Shown: positions 7,962-13,100, counted from the first letter of the stretch. The stretch is 22,202 nt of DNA from Candidatus Woesearchaeota archaeon UBA119 (GCA_002505945.1 DAWM01000011.1:37581-59782); one strand, 5' to 3'. The notes: a model not told the origin generated them from the letters alone. A program made the numbers and translations.

Positions 7962-7987
7962 TATTCTAGAGAATAAAAAGTAAAAAG
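7962..7987 (-). terminator. T-tract terminator region of 5S rRNA, with a palindrome
   Basis: Directly past the 3' end of the 5S rRNA the - strand reads CTTTTTACTTTTTATTC, two oligo-T tracts of the kind that end archaeal transcripts. They are followed by the perfect 6+2+6 palindrome TATTCTAGAGAATA at 7962-7975. The same palindrome lies 23 nt past the stop of the + strand gene ending at 7939, so it may serve both convergent units. Confidence 0.5.
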
Positions 7988-8097
7988 CGGACGGCTTTCT
8001 GGTATTCCCGGCGAAAACCAGTACCTCCAGAACGTAGGCTGGCTTGACTTCCGAGTTCGAAATGGGATCGGGTATTGCCCAGCCGCTATGGCCGTCC
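7988..8097 (-). rRNA. 5S ribosomal RNA
   Basis: On the - strand the transcript starts GGACGGCCAUAGCGGCUGGG and ends in GCCGUCC. The terminal helix I pairs GGACGGC with GCCGUCC. The central part reads CCCAUUUCGAACUCGGAAGUC, the near-universal 5S loop B-C segment, and GCUGGGC pairs with GCCAGCC (helix II). UUCUGG near the 3' half pairs with CCAGAA in the helix IV/V arm. The length is about 110 nt; the exact ends are good to a few bases. It stands alone, with no 16S or 23S nearby in this window, and has its own TATA box. Confidence 0.93.
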
Positions 8098-8313
8098 TAC
8101 GAAGTGGATGCTGGGCTCATTTAAAAGTTTTACTATTGGTTTTTTGGGAATTTGTTAGAGGCACACTGTTTTCAGAGATGAGGCTGGGCAATGGGAAAAC
8201 ATTTAAAAACAAAATAGGTCTTCTTGCTGTTATCAGCGTTTTTTTACATTTTTTAATCTGTTTTTATGATGCTGTTTTGGTTGTTTTTTTGCTTGTTTTG
8301 CAGTCCCTTTTAT
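8098..8313. other. Divergent spacer between 5S rRNA and tRNA-Gln
   Basis: The spacer is T-rich on the + strand. Besides the 5S TATA box it holds a second TATA-like site (CATTTAAAAAC, 8200-8210), 104-114 nt before the tRNA rather than the usual 25-30. It also holds a short GCTG/CAGC hairpin followed by seven Ts (8227-8245), and one copy of TTTTTATGAT (8261-8270), a decamer repeated at three other places between 8.2 and 10.6 kb. Open frames crossing this spacer overlap the rRNA or the tRNA and are not credible genes. Confidence 0.5.
8119..8127 (-). promoter_or_regulatory. TATA box of the 5S rRNA gene
   Basis: On the - strand CTTTTAAAT is centred about 27 nt upstream of the 5S 5' end, the standard archaeal promoter spacing. 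It supports independent transcription of the 5S gene. Confidence 0.7.
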
Positions 8314-8386
8314 AGCCCCGTGGTGTAGAGGCCAATCATTCAGGCCTTTGGAGCCTGAGACCGCGGTTCGAATCCGCGCGGGGCTA
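8314..8386 (+). tRNA. tRNA-Gln, anticodon UUG
   Basis: The acceptor stem is AGCCCCG paired with CGGGGCT (8314-8320 with 8379-8385), with discriminator A at 8386 and no encoded CCA. The anticodon stem CAGGC/GCCTG (8341-8345, 8353-8357) closes the loop CTTTGGA, giving anticodon TTG at 8348-8350. The T arm is CGCGG-TTCGAAT-CCGCG. There is no intron. The sequence closely resembles archaeal tRNA-Gln as I remember it. It should act with the archaeal GatDE pathway or a GlnRS, neither of which is in this window. Confidence 0.96.
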
Positions 8387-8392
8387 ATTTTT

Positions 8393-8417
8393 ATGATTTC
8401 AGAATTCTTTGAAATCA
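8393..8417. repeat. Flanking palindrome, copy 1
   Basis: This 25-bp imperfect palindrome has an ATTTCAGA arm, a 4-nt loop ATTC and a TTTGAAAT arm. It sits 6 nt past the tRNA-Gln gene and 14 nt from the stop of the radical SAM gene. Copy 2 lies at 9473-9497 in the same orientation and matches at 20 of 25 positions; four of the five differences lie in or next to the loop. Confidence 0.7.
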
Positions 8418-8431
8418 AGGATTTTAATTGG

Positions 8432-9415
8432 TTATTTTGGATTAACTTTTCTGTATATGATTCTTTCAGGGTTCTCCAAATAGAAGCTTTTTGAAATGGG
8501 ATGATACTCATATTCTAGGTTTCTTTCATAGTGTCCTTTATAAATACCACCGCATATGCCTTTTTTAAACAGATAACAGTCTTTGCAATATTTGGTTTTA
8601 TATTGCCGTCTATAATCACTTACGATTTCTTTTACTACTTCATTTTGTTCGTTTTCCTCAGATAGGTTATAAGTATAATATACGTTAAAGAATCTGAAAC
8701 TGGTTTTTTTGATTTCGTTCTCTGAAAAGATACAGGGGGGGATATGATCGAGTTCAATGTTAGAATATTCGGGTTTGATACTCAGCAGTGCTTTCTTCAC
8801 ATTTTCAAAATTTGCTACAAACTCATCGTAATTGAGTGCTTTGTTATCGTTATGACAATGAGGGATTGTTATCTTTTGCAGAGGGAATTTCATCTTTTGC
8901 ATAAAACTGACGAGCTTGGGTATGTTCTTATGGTTCTGCTTAAGGATCATGCTGGTGGTCTCAACCCCTACCTTTTTATTGTTCTTCTTAAGGTTCCTGA
9001 ATCCGGCGGTTATCTTTTTGAATGCTTTGGGGTTATCAACACATTTGCCATGTGTTTCAGGATTGTCCCCATAGATAGGGAGGACCAATGTTGAGATCCC
9101 ACTATTAATTACCTTTTTACAGAATTCTTCATCAGCCAGTCTGTTACCCGGGTCAAGGATAGTCACTCTATTAAAATAAGGTGTCATCCATCTTAAATAT
9201 GGAATTATCTTAGAGTACTTTAAGGGTTCTGACCCTGAGATATCAACCTTTGTGTACTTGTTTTTAATGAAATATTTGGTATCCAAGTAAAGTTGCTTTT
9301 CCTCTTTTCTTGTTAGATCTTTTTTGTCATTGTATGCTTTTATTTTACAAAACACGCAATTGTTTGAGCACCCCGGGTCCACCAGAATGCTGCCAAATTT
9401 TTCGACTTGAGCCAT
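8432..9415 (-). CDS. Radical SAM protein with C-terminal twitch/SPASM-like cysteines
   Basis: The 327-aa enzyme carries the radical SAM motif CSNNCVFC (Cys16, Cys20, Cys23; CX3CX2C), which binds the [4Fe-4S] cluster that cleaves S-adenosylmethionine. The SAM-binding GGE-type motif is present as SGSEPL (60-65). Three C-terminal cysteines in CX2CX7C spacing (Cys277, Cys280, Cys288) plus Cys228 in IPPC suggest an auxiliary Fe-S cluster of twitch/SPASM type, common in enzymes that modify peptides or small molecules. The substrate is unknown; no precursor peptide, methyltransferase or partner is adjacent. The ATG at 9415 is preceded by a TATA-like site near 9446. The gene lies alone, directly downstream of tRNA-Gln, bracketed by matching palindromes. 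Confidence 0.83.
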   Translation of the reverse strand: MAQVEKFGSILVDPGCSNNCVFCKIKAYNDKKDLTRKEEKQLYLDTKYFIKNKYTKVDISGSEPLKYSKIIPYLRWMTPYFNRVTILDPGNRLADEEFCKKVINSGISTLVLPIYGDNPETHGKCVDNPKAFKKITAGFRNLKKNNKKVGVETTSMILKQNHKNIPKLVSFMQKMKFPLQKITIPHCHNDNKALNYDEFVANFENVKKALLSIKPEYSNIELDHIPPCIFSENEIKKTSFRFFNVYYTYNLSEENEQNEVVKEIVSDYRRQYKTKYCKDCYLFKKGICGGIYKGHYERNLEYEYHPISKSFYLENPERIIYRKVNPK

Positions 9416-9439
9416 TTTATTTTTTAGGATAAGCCTTAA

Positions 9440-9451
9440 CTATTTAATTAT
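9440..9451 (-). promoter_or_regulatory. TATA box of the radical SAM gene
   Basis: On the - strand ATAATTAAATAG is centred about 31 nt upstream of the ATG at 9415. Transcription would begin only a few bases before the start codon. The call is by consensus and distance only. Confidence 0.45.
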
Positions 9452-9472
9452 TTTGGGATTTATCTTATGTTC

Positions 9473-9497
9473 ATAATTTCAGATGTGTCTGAAATCA
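9473..9497. repeat. Flanking palindrome, copy 2
   Basis: The perfect 8-bp inverted repeat ATTTCAGA-TGTG-TCTGAAAT lies inside a 25-bp unit matching copy 1 (8393-8417) in direct orientation. It is about 60 nt upstream of the radical SAM start, so the gene is enclosed by the two copies. Confidence 0.7.
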
Positions 9498-9560
9498 GCA
9501 ATTATCTTAATGATGATTAGCTTAGTGATTTGGACATTACCCTAGATAATTCTTACCATA

Positions 9561-9625
9561 TTATGCACAAAAATTCACGATTTTTGTATGGGATTAAACA
9601 CTCCCCGAGGGTGAATTTTTATGAT
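9561..9625. repeat. Hairpin repeat A (IS200/IS605-end-like)
   Basis: The unit begins TTATGCACAAAAATT and ends ATTTTTATGAT, as does repeat B at 10397-10516. It contains the perfect inverted repeat ACAAAAAT-TCACG-ATTTTTGT (9567-9587). A competing pairing joins AAAAATTCAC (9569-9578) with GTGAATTTTT (9611-9620) around an inner CACTC/GGGTG stem. It lies upstream of the nitroreductase gene. No transposase is present. Confidence 0.7.
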
Positions 9626-9700
9626 AACATTAAATTATGACTTTATTGATTGGCATTCTTAATTATTTAACTTATTTTTGGTTGTCCTGTTTTTGTTAAC

Positions 9701-9710
9701 ATTTTTAAAG
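9701..9710 (+). promoter_or_regulatory. TATA box of the nitroreductase gene
   Basis: ATTTTTAAAG is centred about 47 nt before the ATG at 9753. A start about 25 nt downstream gives a leader of about 22 nt carrying the Shine-Dalgarno sequence GAGGTGA at 9741-9747. Confidence 0.55.
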
Positions 9711-9752
9711 CTTGCTAACGTATTATAAGGAGATATCTACGAGGTGAATATA

Positions 9753-10253
9753 ATGGAATGTTTTGATACTATTTTTAATAGGAAAAGTGTAAGGGCTTTT
9801 TTAGATAAACCAGTTGAGAAAGAGAAGCTCTTAGAGTTGGTAAAAGCTGGGATGGCGGCTCCGTCAGCTAGAAATCTCCAGCCGTGGCATTTTTTGGTTA
9901 TTACTGAAAGAGAAAGGCTTGATGGGTTGGGAGAAAGGTTACCGTATGCGAAAATGCTTAAGGAGGCTCCTGCTGCGGTTGTGATATGTGGAGATAAAGC
10001 TATCTCTGATTTATGGGATCAGGATTGTTGTGCGGCTACTGAGAATCTGTTGCTAGCAGCTGAGGCTCTTGGTTTGGGTGCGGTTTGGACTGCTTTGTAT
10101 CCTAGAGAAGAAAGGATGAAAGTGGTAAAGGAGGCTTTTGACCTGCCTAACAATATAGTGCCGCTCAATATAACTCCTATTGGTTATCCAAAAGGAGAGC
10201 ATCAGCCTAAGGATAAATGGGATGAAGAGAAGCTTCATTGGGAGAATTGGTAG
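9753..10253 (+). CDS. Nitroreductase-family flavoprotein
   Basis: This is an FMN-dependent NAD(P)H oxidoreductase of the small nitroreductase fold, probably a homodimer in the cytoplasm; the natural substrate is unknown. Visible landmarks are FNRKSVRAFLDKPV near the N-terminus (phosphate contacts of FMN), AAPSARNLQPWHF, the mid-protein ENLLLAAEALGLGAVWTA, and the C-terminal ITPIGYPKGEH. At 166 aa the length is normal for the short members. An in-frame GTG at 9744 is part of the Shine-Dalgarno GAGGTGA, and the ATG at 9753 with 5-nt spacing is the better start. The gene stands alone between two related hairpin repeats (A upstream, B downstream). Confidence 0.88.
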   Translation: MECFDTIFNRKSVRAFLDKPVEKEKLLELVKAGMAAPSARNLQPWHFLVITERERLDGLGERLPYAKMLKEAPAAVVICGDKAISDLWDQDCCAATENLLLAAEALGLGAVWTALYPREERMKVVKEAFDLPNNIVPLNITPIGYPKGEHQPKDKWDEEKLHWENW

Positions 10254-10396
10254 TTTTTGAGAAATTGAGCCATTGAGAAATGCTTTTTTGGGTTAAATCT
10301 TCAGATTAAATGATATCGTCTATGGAATTATAGGGTAGGTTAGGCAGTTCAAATATCTTTTTTTGTTTTTCTTCTTTTGGTAAAGAGTATCCCGTC

Positions 10397-10516
10397 TTAT
10401 GCACAAAAATTTACGATTTTTGTGGGGAGTTTAACACCCCGTCCTTCAGGGTGATTTTTGGCATCCTAAAAATCTACTTGTTAAAGCGAGTGACACTCGT
10501 AGTGGATTTTTATGAT
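10397..10516. repeat. Hairpin repeat B (IS200/IS605-end-like)
   Basis: This is a longer relative of repeat A. It shares the left end TTATGCACAAAAATT, the inverted repeat ACAAAAAT/ATTTTTGT (10403-10423), and the right end ATTTTTATGAT. The middle contains CACCCCGTCCTTCAGGGTG (stem CACCC/GGGTG, 10435-10453), very like the CCTTCAGG hairpins I associate with IS200/IS605 TnpB element right ends. The 3' third is a second stem-loop, AAAAATCTACT with AGTGGATTTTT (10468-10478, 10501-10511), enclosing the palindrome CGAGTGACACTCG. No tnpA or tnpB frame is nearby, so it would be a non-autonomous remnant. Confidence 0.7.
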
Positions 10517-10557
10517 CTCATAAACACTAATGCCTTCTTTAGCTAGTTTCTTTATTT

Positions 10558-10611
10558 AAAAGACGAGGCTAAAACTAACACTTTTAAGTGATAGATAAAG
10601 CCTCGTCTTTT
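10558..10611. repeat. Nested hairpin C
   Basis: The perfect 13-bp inverted repeat AAAAGACGAGGCT / AGCCTCGTCTTTT encloses an inner stem CTA-A-CACTT / AAGTG-A-TAG (10575-10594). Oligo-T follows on both strands, so it could also act as a terminator in either direction. It is separated by 6 bases from hairpin D. Confidence 0.75.
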
Positions 10612-10617
10612 TAATCC

Positions 10618-10675
10618 CAAAAATTCCTCTGGTGAAAACCAGCACCTTTAGGTGTTGGATACAGAGGAATTTTTG
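10618..10675. repeat. Nested hairpin D
   Basis: The perfect 14-bp inverted repeat CAAAAATTCCTCTG / CAGAGGAATTTTTG (10618-10631, 10662-10675) encloses an inner stem CCAGCACC-TTTA-GGTGTTGG (10639-10658, one G-U pair). The layout (long AT/GC outer stem, asymmetric internal loop, inner stem with CAC/GTG) is the same as in hairpin C and in the 3' part of repeat B, although the primary sequences differ. Confidence 0.75.
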
Positions 10676-10805
10676 TTATTTCTTTTACCCTGTCTTTTGG
10701 GAGTTTGTTAGGCTTTTTGCAGTATTCTATGAGAGTACAGTCATAAGAGAATAAGAAACATAAATAAAAAAGAATATTTAAAAGATTCCTTAGAAGCATT
10801 ACTGT

Positions 10806-11003
10806 TTATTCTCTTTGAATCTCGAGGTTTTGAGCCTGCTTTCCTTTGTCGGTCTCTACAGGTTCAAAAACTACTTTGTCGTTCTCCTTTAAGAAAGCTC
10901 CACTTGGTATTTGCGAATGATGTACGAAATAATCTTCGCCATCTTCTCCTTTAACAAAGCCGTAGCCTTTTCTTCCATTAAACCATTTAACTGTTCCTTC
11001 CAT
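10806..11003 (-). CDS. Cold-shock domain protein (CspA-like)
   Basis: This is a single-domain OB-fold protein that binds single-stranded RNA/DNA and acts as an RNA chaperone. The canonical start M-E-G-T-V-K-W-F-N is seen, followed by RNP1 KGYGFV and the RNP2-like YFVHHSQI. At 65 aa it is the normal length. A GTG three codons upstream at 11012 is in frame, but cold-shock proteins start close to the GTVKWF motif, so ATG 11003 is chosen. A TATA box lies near 11054, giving a leader of about 25 nt. Csp proteins are mainly bacterial; in archaea they are patchy and often taken as acquired. Confidence 0.93.
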   Translation of the reverse strand: MEGTVKWFNGRKGYGFVKGEDGEDYFVHHSQIPSGAFLKENDKVVFEPVETDKGKQAQNLEIQRE

Positions 11004-11048
11004 CTTTTTCACAACTTACTTTAGTTTAGTTAGAACCAAAAGGCCCTA

Positions 11049-11058
11049 ACATATAAAG
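11049..11058 (-). promoter_or_regulatory. TATA box of the cold-shock gene
   Basis: On the - strand CCTTTATATG lies about 50 nt before the start codon, predicting a leader of about 25 nt. It sits just past the oligo-T tracts that follow the DUF5320 gene. Confidence 0.5.
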
Positions 11059-11088
11059 GCATACACTCATCCTTTTTAAAACTTTTTA

Positions 11089-11107
11089 ATCAAAAAAGGA
11101 AAAAATA
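11089..11107 (-). terminator. Oligo-T terminator after the DUF5320 gene
   Basis: Immediately after the stop at 11113 the - strand reads CTTATTTTTTCCTTTTTTG, two runs of six Ts. This is a typical archaeal transcription stop and separates the DUF5320 unit from the downstream cold-shock promoter. Confidence 0.5.
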
Positions 11108-11112
11108 AGGGT

Positions 11113-11394
11113 TTATTGTTGTTTTTGTTCGTTCTCAATCTCTTTAAGTCTCTGCTCAATTATTCTCTTTTCGTCTTCTAGTGTTTTCTTTTCCTCTTCT
11201 CTGTTTACAGTGTAATTAGGGTTGTTTGTAGCTCTCCATCTAAAGCCACGGCCAAAACCTCTTCCAAAGCCTAGTCCAGGCCCTCTTCCTGGTCTAAAGC
11301 CACGGCCTCTTGGAGCTAAACCTGAGCATCGGCCCAGGCCTCTTCCTGTCATGGGTCCTTCACCCCATGGTCCTGTTCCATCTAAATTTGGCAT
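11113..11394 (-). CDS. DUF5320 family Gly/Arg-rich protein
   Basis: The protein begins MPNLDGTGPWGEGPMTGRGLG, the signature of DUF5320. A Gly/Arg/Pro-rich low-complexity stretch follows (residues about 22-55, repeated G-R-G-F/PGRGPG units), and then a charged helix predicted as a coiled coil (residues about 65-92, REEEKKTLEDEKRIIEQRLK). The function is unknown; members commonly sit beside DUF134 and NifX/NifB-type or Mrp genes in anaerobes (from memory). The ATG at 11394 is chosen over the upstream in-frame GTG at 11403 because CGGAGGTGAT (11399-11408) is a near-perfect Shine-Dalgarno sequence. It diverges from the DUF134 gene with a 130-bp shared promoter region. Confidence 0.85.
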   Translation of the reverse strand: MPNLDGTGPWGEGPMTGRGLGRCSGLAPRGRGFRPGRGPGLGFGRGFGRGFRWRATNNPNYTVNREEEKKTLEDEKRIIEQRLKEIENEQKQQ

Positions 11395-11443
11395 ATTTAT
11401 CACCTCCGTTTTGAATTCCTATTCATTTGGTAAGAAGACCAAG

Positions 11444-11453
11444 TATTTAAATG
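11444..11453 (-). promoter_or_regulatory. TATA box of the DUF5320 gene
   Basis: On the - strand ACATTTAAATACTT is centred near 11448, about 54 nt upstream of the ATG. The resulting leader of about 29 nt contains the strong Shine-Dalgarno sequence. Confidence 0.5.
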
Positions 11454-11494
11454 TTTCGGATTATAATTCATAAGTGGTCTTTTATTGGCATAAT

Positions 11495-11503
11495 CTTTAT
11501 AAA
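11495..11503 (+). promoter_or_regulatory. TATA box of the DUF134 gene (leaderless)
   Basis: CTTTATAAA is centred about 26 nt before the ATG at 11525, predicting a leaderless transcript. It faces the DUF5320 promoter. An AT-rich segment TTATAATTCATAA (11461-11473) lies between the two TATA boxes and could hold an operator. Confidence 0.55.
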
Positions 11504-11524
11504 TTAATATTCATTTCAAGGCTT

Positions 11525-11797
11525 ATGCCACGTCCACGTATTAGAAGAAGGGTTCGCTTTAATCCCAATGTAACCTATTTTAAGCCTCAAGGATTGCCTT
11601 TGAGGTCTTTGGAAGAGGTAAGAATATCAAAAGAGGAGTTGGCTGCTTTTAGGTTGATTGAGATTGAGAAGCTGAGTCAGCAAGAGGCATCTCAGAGGAT
11701 GGAGGTTTCACAGCCTACTTTTTTCAGAACTCTAAAAGGCGCCAGGGAGAAGATTGCTGATGCCCTGGTAAATGGAAAGGCAATCAGGATAGAATAG
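11525..11797 (+). CDS. DUF134 family predicted DNA-binding protein
   Basis: This small predicted regulator (90 aa) starts MPRPRIRRRV, the usual start of DUF134. It contains ISKEELAAFRLIEIEKLSQQEASQRMEVSQPTFFRTLKGAREKIADAL, a sigma-70 region 4-like helix-turn-helix with recognition helix around VSQPTFFRTL. The family name reflects prediction only. An upstream in-frame start at 11474 would add 17 residues, including hydrophobic ones with no family support, and would lie before the TATA box, so it is rejected. It is divergent from the DUF5320 gene, a recurrent pairing, and may control it and itself. Confidence 0.88.
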   Translation: MPRPRIRRRVRFNPNVTYFKPQGLPLRSLEEVRISKEELAAFRLIEIEKLSQQEASQRMEVSQPTFFRTLKGAREKIADALVNGKAIRIE

Positions 11798-11834
11798 ATT
11801 TCTGTTTGATTTATTTAAGAATGTTATAAATCTG

Positions 11835-12395
11835 TTATTCTAATCTGTTTTTTAGAAAGTTTATAATCATCTCTTTGTTCCTTACTTCAGGATGGAATAA
11901 TACTCCATATATCTGCTTATCTCTCTTCTTGATGCAATGCACTATTTCTTTTTCTCCTTGGCCTAAAATACATTCTTTCTCAAATTCCTTGTTTACCAAG
12001 GCTTTCATGGAATGCATGCTGTAAACTTGATGGTTGCCTTTGATACCTAAAAATTCTTCTTTAAAGTCTAGGGTTCTTAATCCAATGTCTAATCCTTCAA
12101 CTATTCTACATCCAAATACTTCAGCAATTATTTGCATCCCTGCACATATTCCCAGGATTGGTTTGTTAAATTTCTTTATCCACCCCAGTTTTTCTGGGTT
12201 TTTTAATATCTTATAATCTAAAAGCCCTGTGCCACAGATGATTGCTTTTGTGCATTCCTCTAAATCTTTATTCTCAACCTCTAAATAATGTTTATAACGA
12301 GTTTTGAGGCCTTCTTCTTGGCATATGTCATTGATAGGCCTAACAAATTCATAGTAATGGAGTCTATCCTCGCAAACACTAACAATGAGAATCAT
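11835..12395 (-). CDS. Stand-alone class I glutamine amidotransferase (GATase1)
   Basis: The protein would hydrolyse glutamine to supply ammonia to a partner enzyme. The triad is visible: nucleophile Cys84 in GICAGMQ, and His168 and Glu170 in FHPEV. The fold is like the GMP synthase/anthranilate synthase glutaminase subunit (186 aa). The ATG at 12395 overlaps the stop of the upstream Dph6 gene as ATGA, which fixes the start; a longer frame from 12419 is less likely. This translational coupling is the main clue to its partner. The variant oxyanion segment CGTGLLDY, where GuaA has a GGP motif, argues against its being the GMP synthase subunit. No GMP synthase ATPase gene is near. Confidence 0.85.
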   Translation of the reverse strand: MILIVSVCEDRLHYYEFVRPINDICQEEGLKTRYKHYLEVENKDLEECTKAIICGTGLLDYKILKNPEKLGWIKKFNKPILGICAGMQIIAEVFGCRIVEGLDIGLRTLDFKEEFLGIKGNHQVYSMHSMKALVNKEFEKECILGQGEKEIVHCIKKRDKQIYGVLFHPEVRNKEMIINFLKNRLE

Positions 12396-13069
12396 TCCAG
12401 CTCTACCTCCATTCTCCATGAATTCTTTTCTCCACTTATCTGTTTGTCTTTTATCCTAAGCGGTTTCTTGAATAAAGGGCAATCTAGAACAAGGGTTTCA
12501 AATTCACCCCCTTCTCCTGAGGGGTTAATCTTGTATTTGTTCTGAAGAGTTTTAAGTTCTTCTATTGTTTTTCTATTAATCTCTCTTCCTAGCCACTCCT
12601 TCCCTAATGGAAAGGCTGCTACGCCTACGATTATTGCTTTGAATTCGTTTTCTAAGAGATCTTCCAGTAATCTTATCTGGTTCCTTAACCACAAGGGATT
12701 AAAGCACTCTAGTTTCAACTCATAGCATAGTTTTCTTATTCTTGTTGATTGATATACTGACTCAACTGCTCCAGTAACGATGCCTTCTATCTTGTATAGG
12801 TTTCTTGCTTGAATAAGCGATTCTCTCAAATCCTTCAGTTCATCTTCTTTTTTGCCTTTGGTTGGCTGCTCAATTATAGGAAGATTCATTGCAAGGGCTT
12901 GTTTTTTGGTCTGTTTTATGTCGGGAGTGTGGAACATATAGCTGTCAGGATTCTCAGAAAGGATAGATATTAAACAGCAGAGTTTATATCCCTCTTTCTT
13001 GGCTATCCAGGCTGCCAGAGTGCTGTCTTTGCCCCCACTAAACAGAACACCTAGTTTTTTGGCTTTCAT
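12392..13069 (-). CDS. dph6: Diphthine--ammonia ligase (Dph6-type ATP pyrophosphatase)
   Basis: This enzyme catalyses the last step of diphthamide synthesis: ATP-dependent amidation of diphthine on the histidine of elongation factor 2. The PP-loop SGGKDS is at residues 11-16, followed by TPDIKQTKKQA, the family segments GAVESVYQSTRI (100-111) and NPLW (124-127), and the strongly conserved GEGGEFETLVLDCPLF (185-200). The length of 225 aa is normal for the archaeal form. The start ATG at 13069 lies about 26 nt after a TATA box, so the mRNA should be leaderless. It overlaps the downstream glutaminase gene by 4 bases (ATGA). Dph1/Dph2 and Dph5 are not in this window. Confidence 0.88.
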   Translation of the reverse strand: MKAKKLGVLFSGGKDSTLAAWIAKKEGYKLCCLISILSENPDSYMFHTPDIKQTKKQALAMNLPIIEQPTKGKKEDELKDLRESLIQARNLYKIEGIVTGAVESVYQSTRIRKLCYELKLECFNPLWLRNQIRLLEDLLENEFKAIIVGVAAFPLGKEWLGREINRKTIEELKTLQNKYKINPSGEGGEFETLVLDCPLFKKPLRIKDKQISGEKNSWRMEVELE

Positions 13070-13089
13070 AGGATTGTGGTGAGAGACTT

Positions 13090-13100
13090 GTTTTAAAAAT
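13090..13100 (-). promoter_or_regulatory. TATA box of the dph6-amidotransferase operon (leaderless)
   Basis: On the - strand ATTTTTAAAAC is centred about 26 nt before the ATG at 13069, so transcription should begin at the start codon. Confidence 0.55.

Larger units (their letters stand above)
9416..9752. other. Intergenic region between radical SAM and nitroreductase genes
   Basis: No convincing gene is seen in these 337 bases. The region holds the radical SAM promoter, flanking palindrome copy 2 (9473-9497), hairpin repeat A (9561-9625) and the nitroreductase promoter and leader (9701-9752). The remaining sequence is AT-rich with only very short frames. Confidence 0.6.
10254..10805. other. 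Repeat-rich intergenic region
   Basis: No secure gene lies in these 552 bases. They hold hairpin repeat B (10397-10516), two tandem nested hairpins (10558-10611 and 10618-10675), and a - strand TATA-like site CTTTTAAATATT around 10774-10785. A 62-codon - strand frame (10611-10799) runs through the second hairpin, but has no ribosome binding site and begins upstream of that TATA site. The first 140 bases after the nitroreductase stop show nothing clear. Confidence 0.6.

Noticed and set aside
8183..8192. Inverted partial copy of 5S rRNA (GCTGGGCAAT)
   Set aside because: Only 10 bases match the 5S rRNA in inverse orientation and no flanking similarity exists, so chance is the simpler explanation.
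8088..8315. 75-codon + strand frame across the 5S-tRNA spacer
   Set aside because: It begins inside the 5S rRNA gene, runs to the tRNA start and is a Leu/Val-rich reading of T-rich spacer. No ribosome binding site or family is visible.
8233..8511. 92-codon - strand frame
   Set aside because: It runs antisense through the whole tRNA-Gln gene and into the end of the radical SAM gene, so it is a chance frame.
10397..10675. CRISPR array
   Set aside because: The hairpins are irregularly spaced, differ in sequence and have no uniform repeat-spacer pattern. No cas genes are seen.
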